The notes under the pieces are model-generated. The model did not search any database. It saw nothing but the letters and a program-made list of their open reading frames with translations, and was not told where the DNA came from. From positions 1,116,001 through 1,180,000 of the forward strand of contig NC_079879.1 of assembly GCF_029227915.1 (NCBI RefSeq): a stretch of DNA of 64,000 bases, read 5' to 3'. Within the stretch, counting starts at the first letter, position 1, and every line of letters starts with the position of its first letter. Both the position numbers and the translations under genes were made by a program. This DNA comes from Hydractinia symbiolongicarpus. Taxonomy: Eukaryota > Cnidaria > Hydrozoa > Anthoathecata > Hydractiniidae. This document shows positions 1-8,002 of the stretch, piece after piece.

Positions 1-90
1 TACAAAGAAAGTACCCAGGGAGTACACTCATTTACCAAACGATTTTTTAAATTACTTTTTCACCACTAAAACGCATGAGACTTGTAGTTT

Positions 91-112
91 TCAAAAATGT
101 TTTCATTTTTGA
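91..112. repeat. Central 22-bp dyad of the monomer (example)
   Basis: Reads tcaaaaatg-tttt-catttttga, with 9-bp arms and a 4-base centre. Variants of this dyad are present in every monomer inspected: centre 'attt' gives 10-bp arms around 'tt'; 'atta' keeps 9-bp arms; the 'acaaaaatattttc' form keeps a shorter dyad. It is the most constant symmetrical element of the satellite. Confidence 0.88.
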
Positions 113-176
113 TGGGACGCTGAATAGAAGAAGTTTAATCGCCGGCAAACGAAAACCCGCGATTTCCCGTAAATCC

Positions 177-189
177 CGGGCCTGGCCCG
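177..189. repeat. GC-rich 13-bp dyad (example)
   Basis: Reads cgggcc-t-ggcccg, with 6-bp arms around one base. It occurs only in monomers with the 'cccgggcctggcccg' form, such as a, d, e and h. Monomers with 'ggactcggcccg' or 'gacccggcccg' lack it. It is not followed by a T-run, so it is not called as a terminator. Confidence 0.85.
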
Positions 190-199
190 TATTGTCGAA
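186..199 (-). other. CENP-B-box-like motif, one base short (example)
   Basis: On the minus strand the linker reads ttcg, six bases, cggg. The established CENP-B box core needs ttcg, seven bases with an A in the fifth of them, then cggg. The satellite motif is therefore one base short. It is intact only in monomers ending 'gtcgaatg'; those ending 'gttgaatg', 'gtcaaatg' or 'gtcaaaag' have lost ttcg by transitions at the CpG. Function is unproven. Confidence 0.35.
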
Positions 200-203
200 T
201 GCA

Positions 204-406
204 TACAAAGAAAGTACTCAGTCAGTAAACTGATTTTCCGAACGATTCTTTAAATTATTTTTTCACCACTAAAACGCATGAGACTCGTAGTTTACAAAAA
301 TGTTTTCATTTTTGATGAGACGCTGAATAAAAGAAGTTTAATTGCCGGCAAACGAAAACCCGCGATTTTCCGTATATCACGGACTCGGCCCGTATAGTCA
401 AAAGTA
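204..406 (+). repeat. Satellite monomer, subtype b
   Basis: Marked by 'ctcagtcagtaaactgat', 'gagactcgtagtttac' (a cttg to ctcg change), 'tatatcacggactcgg' and the end 'gtcaaaagta'. It follows subtype a in all a-copies in the first 12 kb (1422, 3304, 6200, 9444, 11877). The 'agtcagtaaactgat' stretch contains the dyad tcagt-aa-actga. Confidence 0.9.
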
Positions 407-609
407 TACAAAGAAAGTACCCAGGAAGTAATCTCAATTCCCGAACGATTTTTTAAATTATTTTTTCACCACTAAAACGCACGAGACTTGTAAATTTCAA
501 AAATGATTTCATTTTTGATGAGACGCTGAATAAAAGGAGTTTAATCTCCGGCAAACGAAAACCCGCGATTTCCCGTAGGTCCCGGACCCGGCCCGTATAG
601 TCAAAAGTA
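407..609 (+). repeat. Satellite monomer, subtype c
   Basis: Marked by 'cccaggaagtaatctcaatt', 'cacgagacttgtaaatttc', 'ggagtttaatctccggc' and 'gtaggtcccggacccgg'. Copies begin at 1625, 4521, 6403, 9647 and 12080. It is missing between b and d at 3507, where b joins d directly. Its 5' part has been lost in the h/c chimeras near 2323 and 5219. Confidence 0.9.
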
Positions 610-812
610 TACAAAGAAAATACGCAGGGAGTAAACTCATTTCCCGAACGATTCTCTAAATTATTATTTCACCACTAAAACGCATGGGACTTGTAGTTTT
701 CAAAAATGTTTTCATTTTTGATGGTACGCTGAATAGAAGAAGTTTAATCGCCGGCAAACGAAAACCCGCGATCTCCCGTAAATCCCGGGCCTGGCCCGTA
801 TAGTCGAATGCA
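610..812 (+). repeat. Satellite monomer, subtype d
   Basis: Marked by 'gaaaatacgcaggg', 'cgattctctaaattattatt', 'gcatgggacttgtag', 'gatggtacgctgaatag' and 'gatctcccg'. Copies begin at 1828, 2492, 3507, 4724, 6606 and 9850. At 12283 the copy is fused to subtype g inside the central dyad region. Confidence 0.9.
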
Positions 813-1015
813 TAGAAAGAAAGTACTCAGTCAGTAAACTGATTTCCCGAACGATTCTTTAAATTATTTTTTCACCACTAAAACGCACGAGACTTGTAGT
901 TTTCAAAAATGATTTCATTTTTGATGAGACGCTGAATAAAAGGAGTTTAATCTCCGGCAAACGTTAACCCGCGATTTCCCGTAAATCCCGGGCCTGGCCC
1001 GTATAGTTGAATGCA
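813..1015 (+). repeat. Satellite monomer, subtype e
   Basis: It begins 'tagaaagaaag' instead of 'tacaaagaaag'. It is marked by 'cacgagacttgtagttttc', 'gcaaacgttaacccgcg' (a gttaac site) and the end 'gttgaatgca'. Identical or nearly identical copies lie at 2695 and about 5591. A sister form, e', has 'caccaataaaacgcacg' and the usual 'aaacgaaaac' and occurs at 4115, 7214 and about 12690. Confidence 0.88.
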
Positions 1016-1218
1016 TAGAAAGAAAGTACTCAGTCAGTAAACTGATTTCCCAAACGATTCTTTAAATTGTTTTTTTACCACTAAAACGCATGAGACTTGT
1101 AGTTTACAAAAATGTTTTCATTTTTGATGAGACGCTGAATAAAAGAAGTTTAATCGCCGGCAAACGAAAACCCGCGATTTTCCGTATATCATGGACTCGG
1201 CCCGTATAGTCAAATGCA
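1016..1218 (+). repeat. Satellite monomer, subtype f
   Basis: Marked by the 'tagaaag' start, 'ttgtttttttaccac' (loss of the ttcacc form), 'tagtttacaaaaatg', 'tatatcatggactcgg' and the end 'gtcaaatgca'. It closes the first hexamer. Similar f monomers stand at 2898, 5794, 7417, 9038 and about 11471. At 4318 an f-type front is joined to a b-type tail ('tatatcacggactcgg', 'caaaagta'), an f/b recombinant monomer. Confidence 0.88.
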
Positions 1219-2030
1219 TACAAAGAAAGTACCCAGGGAGTACACTCATTTACCAAACGATTTTTTAAATTACTTTTTCACCACTAAAACGCATGAGACT
1301 TGTAGTTTTCAAAAATGTTTTCATTTTTGATGGGACGCTGAATAGAAGAAGTTTAATCGCCGGCAAACGAAAACCCGCGATTTCCCGTAAATCCCGGGCC
1401 TGGCCCGTATTGTCGAATGCATACAAAGAAAGTACTCAGTCAGTAAACTGATTTTCCGAACGATTCTTTAAATTATTTTTTCACCACTAAAACGCATGAG
1501 ACTCGTAGTTTACAAAAATGTTTTCATTTTTGATGAGACGCTGAATAAAAGAAGTTTAATCGCCGGCAAACGAAAACCCGCGATTTTCCGTATATCACGG
1601 ACTCGGCCCGTATAGTCAAAAGTATACAAAGAAAGTACCCAGGAAGTAATCTCAATTCCCGATCGATTTTTTAAATTATTTTTTCACCACTAAAACGCAC
1701 GAGACTTGTAAATTTCAAAAATGATTTTATTTTTGATGAGACGCTGAATAAAAGGAGTTTAATCTCCGGCAAACGAAAACCCGCGATTTCCCGTAGGTCC
1801 CGGACCCGGCCCGTATAGTCAAAAGTATACAAAGAAAATACGCAGGGAGTAAACTCATTTCCCGAACGATTCTCTAAATTATTATTTCACCACTAAAACG
1901 CATGGGACTTGTAGTTTTCAAAAATGTTTTCATTTTTGATGGTACGCTGAATAGAAGAAGTTTAATCGCCGGCAAACGAAAACCCGCGATCTCCCGTAAA
2001 TCCCGGGCCTGGCCCGTATAGTCGAATGCA
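1219..2030 (+). repeat. Hexameric HOR, copy 2, partial (a-b-c-d)
   Basis: Monomers a (1219), b (1422), c (1625) and d (1828) match copy 1 at a shift of 1,218 bp with only a few substitutions (for example 'cccgatcgat' for 'cccgaacgat', and 'gattttattt' for 'gatttcattt', in c). At 2031 the order changes to subtype g, so the e-f part of the hexamer is not repeated. Confidence 0.86.
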
Positions 2031-2232
2031 TACAAAGAAAGTACTCAGTCAGTAAACTGATTTCTCGAATGATTCTTTAAGTTATTTTTTCACCACTAAA
2101 ACGCATGAGACTTGTAGTTTTCAAAAATGTTTTCATTCTTGATAAGACGCTGAAAAAAAAAGTTTAATCGCGGGCAAACGAAAACCCGAGATTTCCCGTA
2201 AATCCCGGGCTTGGCCCCAATAGTCAAGAGTA

Positions 2233-2491
2233 CACAAAAAAAGTACCCAGGCAGTAAACTCATTTTTGGAACGTTCTTTTGAATTATTTTTTCACCACTA
2301 TAACGCATGAGACTTGTAGTATTATAACGATTTTTTAAATTATTTTTTCACCACTAAAACGCACGAGACTTGTAAATTTCAAAAATGATTTCATTTTTGA
2401 TGAGACGCTGAATAAAAGGAGTTTAATCTCCGGCAAACGAAAACCCGCGATTTCCCGTAGGTCCCGGACCCGGCCCGTATAGTCAAAAGTA
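2233..2491 (+). repeat. Chimeric out-of-register monomer h/c
   Basis: Subtype h runs up to 'gacttgtagtatt' (2323) and is then joined to 'aacgattttttaaatt' of subtype c (from about 2326). The anchors 'acgca' fall at 2303 and 2359, only 56 bp apart instead of 203, so about 147 bp are missing. Two bases between the joined parts cannot be assigned to either. This is one of the few places in the window where the monomer register is broken. Confidence 0.88.
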
Positions 2492-3709
2492 TACAAAGAA
2501 AATACGCAGGGAGTAAACTCATTTCCCGAACGATTCTCTAAATTATTATTTCACCACTAAAACGCATGGGACTTGTAGTTTTCAAAAATGTTTTCATTTT
2601 TGATGGTACGCTGAATAGAAGAAGTTTAATCGCCGGCAAACGAAAACCCGCGATCTCCCGTAAATCCCGGGCCTGGCCCGTATAGTCGAATGCATAGAAA
2701 GAAAGTACTCAGTCAGTAAACTGATTTCCCGAACGATTCTTTAAATTATTTTTTCACCACTAAAACGCACGAGACTTGTAGTTTTCAAAAATGATTTCAT
2801 TTTTGATGAGACGCTGAATAAAAGGAGTTTAATCTCCGGCAAACGTTAACCCGCGATTTCCCGTAAATCCCGGGCCTGGCCCGTATAGTTGAATGCATAG
2901 AAAGAAAGTACTCAGTCAGTAAACTGATTTCCCGAACGATTCTTTAAATTGTTTTTTTACCACTAAAACGCATGAGACTTGTAGTTTACAAAAATGTTTT
3001 CATTTTTGATAAGACGCTGAATAAAAGAAGTTTAATCGCCGGCAAACGAAAACCCGCGATTTTCCGTATATCATGGACTCGGCCCGTATAGTCAAATGCA
3101 TACAAAGAAAGTACCCAGGGAGTACACTCATTTACCAAACGATTTTTTAAATTACTTTTTCACCACTAAAACGCATGAGACTTGTAGTTTTCAAAAATGT
3201 TTTCATTTTTGATGGGACGCTGAATAGAAGAAGTTTAATCGCCGGCAAACGAAAACCCGCGATTTCCCGTAAATCCCGGGCCTGGCCCGTATTGTCGAAT
3301 GCATACAAAGAAAGTACTCAGTCAGTAAACTGATTTTCCGAACGATTCTTTAAATTACTTTTTCACCACTAAAACGCATGAGACTCGTAGTTTACAAAAA
3401 TGTTTTCATTTTTGATGAGACGCTGAATAAAAGAAGTTTAATCGCCGGCAAACGAAAACCCGCGATTTTCCGTATATCACGGACTCGGCCCGTATAGTCA
3501 AAAGTATACAAAGAAAATACGCAGGGAGTAAACTCATTTCCCGAACGATTCTCTAAATTATTATTTCACCACTAAAACGCATGGGACTTGTAGTTTTCAA
3601 AAATGTTTTCATTTTTGATGGTACGCTGAATAGAAGAAGTTTAATCGCCGGCAAACGAAAACCCGCGATCTCCCGTAAATCCCGGGCCTGGCCCGTATAG
3701 TCGAATGCA

Positions 3710-3911
3710 TACAAAGAAAGTACTCAGTCAGTAAACTGATTTCTCGAATGTTTCTTTAAGTTATTTTTTCACCACTAAAACGCATGAGACTTGTAGTTTT
3801 CAAAAATGTTTTCATTCTTGATAAGACGCTGAAAAAAAAAGTTTAATCGCGGGCAAACGAAAACCCGAGACTTCCCGTAAATCCCGGGCTTGGCCCCAAT
3901 AGTCAAGAGTA
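3710..3911 (+). repeat. Satellite monomer, subtype g (poly-A type)
   Basis: Marked by 'tttctcgaatg', 'ttttcattcttgataagac', a homopolymer in which 'ctgaataaaagaag' is replaced by 'ctg' plus 9 or 10 A, then 'gcgggcaaac', 'cccgagact' or 'cccgagatt', and 'gcttggcccc'. It is 202 bp. The same family is at 2031, 4927, 6809 and 10053, and with changes in every later domain up to 62.3 kb, where the A-run reaches 11. It is nearly always followed by subtype h. Confidence 0.9.
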
Positions 3912-4114
3912 CACAAAAAAAGTACCCAGGCAGTAAACTCCTTTTTGGAACGTTCTTTTGAATTATTTTTTCACCACTATAACGCATGAGACTTGTAGTA
4001 TTCAAAAATGTTTTCATTTTTGATGGGACGCTGAATAGAATAAGTTTAATCGCCGGCAAACGAAAACCCGCGATTTACCGTAAATCCCGGGCCTGGCCCG
4101 TATAGTCGAATGCA
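3912..4114 (+). repeat. Satellite monomer, subtype h
   Basis: It begins 'cacaaaaaaagtacccaggc', then 'catttttggaacgttctttt', 'cactataacgcatgag' and 'gtagtattcaaaaatg'. These markers travel with subtype g as a g-h pair through the window, for example at about 8230, 10255, 13497, 15727, 28080, 31320 and 60030. The pairing suggests that g-h has been copied as one dimeric segment. Confidence 0.9.
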
Positions 4115-4926
4115 TAGAAAGAAAGTACTCAGTCAGTAAACTGATTTCCCGAACGATTCTTTAAATTATTTTTTCACCAATAAAACGCACGAGACTTGTA
4201 GTTTTCAAAAATGATTTCATTTTTGATGAGACGCTGAATAAAAGGAGTTTAATCTCCGGCAAACGAAAACCCGCGATTTCCCGTAAATCCCGGGCCTGGC
4301 CCGTATAGTTGAATGCATAGAAAGAAAGTACTCAGTCAGTAAACTGATTTCCCGAACGATTCTTTAAATTATTTTTTTACCACTAAAACGCATGAGACTT
4401 GTAGTTTACAAAAATGTTTTCATTTTTGATGAGACGCTGAATAAAAGAAGTTTAATCGCCGGCAAACGAAAACCCGCGATTTTCCGTATATCACGGACTC
4501 GGCCCGTATAGTCAAAAGTATACAAAGAAAGTATCCAGGAAGTAATCTCAATTCCCGAACGATTTTTTAAATTATTTTTTCACCACTAAAACGCACGAGA
4601 CTTGTAAATTTCAAAAATGATTTCATTTTTGATGAGACGCTGAATAAAAGGAGTTTAATCTCCGGCAAACGAAAACCCGCGATTTCCCGTAGGTCCCGGA
4701 CCCGGCCCGTATAGTCAAAAGTATACAAAGAAAATACGCAGGGAGTAAACTCATTTCCCGAACGATTCTCTAAATTATTATTTCACCACTAAAACGCATG
4801 GGACATGTAGTTTTCAAAAATGTTTTCATTTTTGATGGTACGCTGAATAGAAGAAGTTTAATCGCCGGCAAACGAAAAGCCGCGATCTCCCCTAAAACCC
4901 GGGCCTAGCCCGTATAGTCGAATGCA

Positions 4927-7619
4927 TACAAAGAAAGTACTCAGTCAGTAAACTGATTTCTCGAATGATTCTTTAAGTTATTTTTTCACCACTAAAACGC
5001 ATGAGACTTGTAGTTTTCAAAAATGTTTTCATTCTTGATAAGACGCTGAAAAAAAAAGTTTAATCGCGGGCAAACGAAAACCCGAGATTTCCCGTAAATC
5101 CCGGGCTTGGCCCCAATAGTCAAGAGTACACAAAAAAAGTACCCAGGCAGTAAACTCATTTTTGGAACGTTCTTTTGAATTATTTTTTCACCACTATAAC
5201 GCATGAGACTTGTAGTATTATAACGATTTTTTAAATTATTTTTTCACCACTAAAACGCACGAGACTTGTAAATTTCAAAAATGATTTCATTTTTGATGAG
5301 ACGCTGAATAAAAGGAGTTTAATCTCCGGCAAACGAAAACCCGCGATTTCCCGTAGGTCCCGGACCCGGCCCGTATAGTCAAAAGTATACAAAGAAAATA
5401 CGCAGGGAGTAAACTCATTTCCCGAACGATTCTCTAAATTATTATTTCACCACTAAAACGCATGGGACTTGTAGTTTTCAAAAATGTTTTCATTTTTGAT
5501 GGTACGCTGAATAGAAGAAGTTTAATCGCCGGCAAACGAAAACCCGCGATCTCCCGTAAATCCCGGGCCTGGCCCGTATAGTCGAATGCATAGAAAGAAA
5601 GTACTCAGTCAGTAAACTGATTTCCCGAACGATTCTTTAAATTATTTTTTCACCACTAAAACGCACGAGACTTGTAGTTTTCAAAAATGATTTCATTTTT
5701 GATGAGACGCTGAATAAAAGGAGTTTAATCTCCGGCAAACGTTAACCCGCGATTTCCCGTAAATCCCGGGCCTGGCCCGTATAGTTGAATGCATAGAAAG
5801 AAAGTACTCAGTCAGTAAACTGATTTCCCGAACGATTCTTTAAATTGTTTTTTTACCACTAAAACGCATGAGACTTGTAGTTTACAAAAATGTTTTCATT
5901 TTTGATGAGACGCTGAATAAAAGAAGTTTAATCGCCGGCAAACGAAAACCCGCGATTTTCCGTATATCATGGACTCGGCCCGTATAGTCAAATGCATACA
6001 AAGAAAGTACCCAGGGAGTACACTCATTTACCAAACGATTTTTTAAATTACTTTTTCACCACTAAAACGCATGAGACTTGTAGTTTTCAAAAATGTTTTC
6101 ATTTTTGATGGGACGCTGAATAGAAGAAGTTTAATCGCCGGCAAACGAAAACCCGCGATTTCCCGTAAATCCCGGGCCTGGCCCGTATTGTCGAATGCAT
6201 ACAAAGAAAGTACTCAGTCAGTAAACTGATTTTCCGAACGATTCTTTAAATTACTTTTTCACCACTAAAACGCATGAGACTCGTAGTTTACAAAAATGTT
6301 TTCATTTTTGATGAGACGCTGAATAAAAGAAGTTTAATCGCCGGCAAACGAAAACCCGCGATTTTCCGTATATCACGGACTCGGCCCGTATAGTCAAAAG
6401 TATACAAAGAAAGTACCCAGGAAGTAATCTCAATTCCCAAACGATTTTTTAAATTATTTTTTCACCACTAAAACGCACGAGACTTGTAAATTTCAAAAAT
6501 GATTTCATTTTTGATGAGACGCTGAATAAAAGGAGTTTAATCTCCGGCAAACGAAAACCCGCGATTTCCCGTAGGTCCCGGACCCGGCCCGTATAGTCAA
6601 AAGTATACAAAGAAAATACGCAGGGAGTAAACTCATTTCCCGAACGATTCTCTAAATTATTATTTCACCACTAAAACGCATGGGACTTGTAGTTTTCAAA
6701 AATGTTTTCATTTTTGATGGTACGCTGAATAGAAGAAGTTTAATCGCCGGCAAACGAAAACCCGCGATCTCCCGTAAATCCCGGGCCTGGCCCGTATAGT
6801 CGAATGCATACAAAGAAAGTACTCAGTCAGTAAACTGATTTCTCGAATGATTCTTTAAGTTATTTTTTCACCACTAAAACGCATGAGACTTGTAGTTTTC
6901 AAAAATGTTTTCATTCTTGATAAGACGCTGAAAAAAAACGTTTAATCGCGGGCAAACGAAAACCCGAGATTTCCCGTAAATCCCGGGCTTGGCCCCAATA
7001 GTCAAGAGTACACAAAAAAAGTACCCAGGCAGTAAATTCCTTTTTGGAACGTTCTTTTGAATTATTTTTTCACCACTATAACGCATGAGACTTGTAGTAT
7101 TCAAAAATGTTTTCATTTTTGATGGGACGCTGAATAGAATAAGTTTAATCGCCGGCAAACGAAAACCCGCGATTTCCCGTAAATCCCGGGCCTGGCCCGT
7201 ATAGTCGAATGCATAGAAAGAAAGTACTCAGTCAGTAAACTGATTTCCCGAACGATTCTTTAAATTATTTTTTCACCAATAAAACGCACGAGACTTGTAG
7301 TTTTCAAAAATGATTTCATTTTTGATGAGACGCTGAATAAAAGGAGTTTAATCTCCGGCAAACGAAAACCCGCGATTTCCCGTAAATCCCGGGCCTGGCC
7401 CGTATAGTTGAATGCATAGAAAGAAAGTACTCAGTCAGTAAACTGATTTCCCGAACGATTCTTTAAATTATTTTTTTACCACTAAAACGCATGAGACTTG
7501 TAGTTTACAAAAATGTTTTCATTTTTGATGAGACGCTGAATAAAAGAAGTTTAATCGCCGGCAAACGAAAACCCGCGATTTTCCGTATATCATGGACTCG
7601 GCCCGTATAGTCAAATGCA
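4927..7619 (+). repeat. 2,896-bp HOR block, copy 2
   Basis: Order: g, h/c chimera (join at 5219-5222), d, e, f, a, b, c, d, g, h, e', f. The first part matches 2031 onward at a 2,896-bp shift. From subtype d at 6606 the shift is 3,099 bp because c is present here and absent in copy 1. The last f monomer ends 'gtcaaatgca', whereas copy 1 has the f/b recombinant. Confidence 0.84.
5794..7416 (+). repeat. Octameric HOR cycle f-a-b-c-d-g-h-e'
   Basis: Subtypes f (5794), a (5997), b (6200), c (6403), d (6606), g (6809), h (7011) and e' (7214) occur once each, and the cycle returns to f at 7417. The 1,623-bp cycle is the fullest example of the order from which the other orders in the first 12.7 kb can be derived by losing or duplicating one or more monomers. 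That it is ancestral is an inference. Confidence 0.7.
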
Positions 7620-8002
7620 TACAAAGAAATAACCCAGGGATTAAACTCATTTCCCGAACGATTTTTTAAATTACTTTTTCACCACTAAAACGCATGAGAC
7701 TTGTAGTTTTCAAAAATGATTTCATTTTTGATGAGACGCTGGACAAAAGGAGTTTAATCGCCGGCAAACGAAAACCCGCATTTTCCCGTATATCCCGGAC
7801 TCGGCCCGTATAGTCGAATGTATACAAAGAAAGTACCCAGGGAGTAAACTCATTTCCCGAACGATTCTTTAAATTTTTTTTCACCACTAAAACGCATGAG
7901 ACTTGCAGTTTACAAAAATATTTTCATTTTTGATGAGACGCTGAATAAGAGGAGTTTAATCGCCGTCAAACGAAAACACGCGATTTCCCGTAAATCCCGG
8001 AC
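7620..8002 (+). repeat. Transition monomers between HOR blocks
   Basis: About two monomers that do not match subtypes a-h well. The first has 'gaaataacccagggatt' and 'gctggacaaaagg'. The second has the short 'aaattttttttcacc' form and 'gaataagaggag'. Similar forms become common after 15 kb, so this is an early appearance of the family dominating the middle of the window. No other feature is visible. Confidence 0.7.

Larger units (their letters stand above)
1..203 (+). repeat. Satellite monomer, subtype a (reference monomer)
   Basis: This full 203-bp monomer sets the numbering used here. Offsets 41-140 are AT-rich with T-runs; 91-112 hold the 22-bp dyad; 141-190 are GC- and CpG-rich (gccggc, cccgcg, cccggg); 177-189 read cgggcctggcccg, a 6-bp dyad with a 1-base centre. 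Subtype a is marked by 'gtacactcatttaccaaac', 'gatgggacgctgaatag' and 'gtattgtcgaatgca'. Near-identical copies begin at 1219, 3101, 5997, 9241 and 11674. Twelve CpG dinucleotides are present. Confidence 0.93.
1..1218 (+). repeat. Hexameric HOR unit (a-b-c-d-e-f), copy 1
   Basis: Six distinct monomers of exactly 203 bp each. The sequence from 1219 repeats the sequence from base 1 nearly perfectly for about four monomers (a-d), giving a 1,218-bp unit. The second copy then continues with g rather than e, so the hexamer is only partly repeated here. The left part of the array lies outside the window. Confidence 0.88.
2031..4926 (+). repeat. 2,896-bp HOR block, copy 1
   Basis: Monomer order: g, h/c chimera, d, e, f, a, b, d, g, h, e', f/b, c, d. 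The next block at 4927 starts again with g and the same chimera at a shift of 2,896 bp. Compared with that copy, this one lacks the c monomer between b (3304) and d (3507), so later landmarks are offset by 3,099 bp. Confidence 0.85.

Noticed and set aside
141-157. Second CENP-B-like match on the minus strand at 'ttcgtttgccggc'
   Set aside because: Only the first eight bases resemble the box; the required A and the cggg at the right distance are absent.
177-189. Rho-independent terminator from the GC-rich dyad
   Set aside because: The stem is six base pairs with a one-base loop, which is too tight, and no T-run follows. It occurs in many monomers of a non-coding satellite.
186-199. Genuine CENP-B box
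   Set aside because: The spacing between ttcg and cggg is six bases instead of seven. It is kept only as a resemblance in the findings, not as a called box.
2144-2170. Poly-A tail of a retroposed element at 'ctg' plus A-run
   Set aside because: The A-run lies inside the monomer at a fixed offset, replacing 'aataaaagaa', and is present in all g monomers with normal sequence on both sides.
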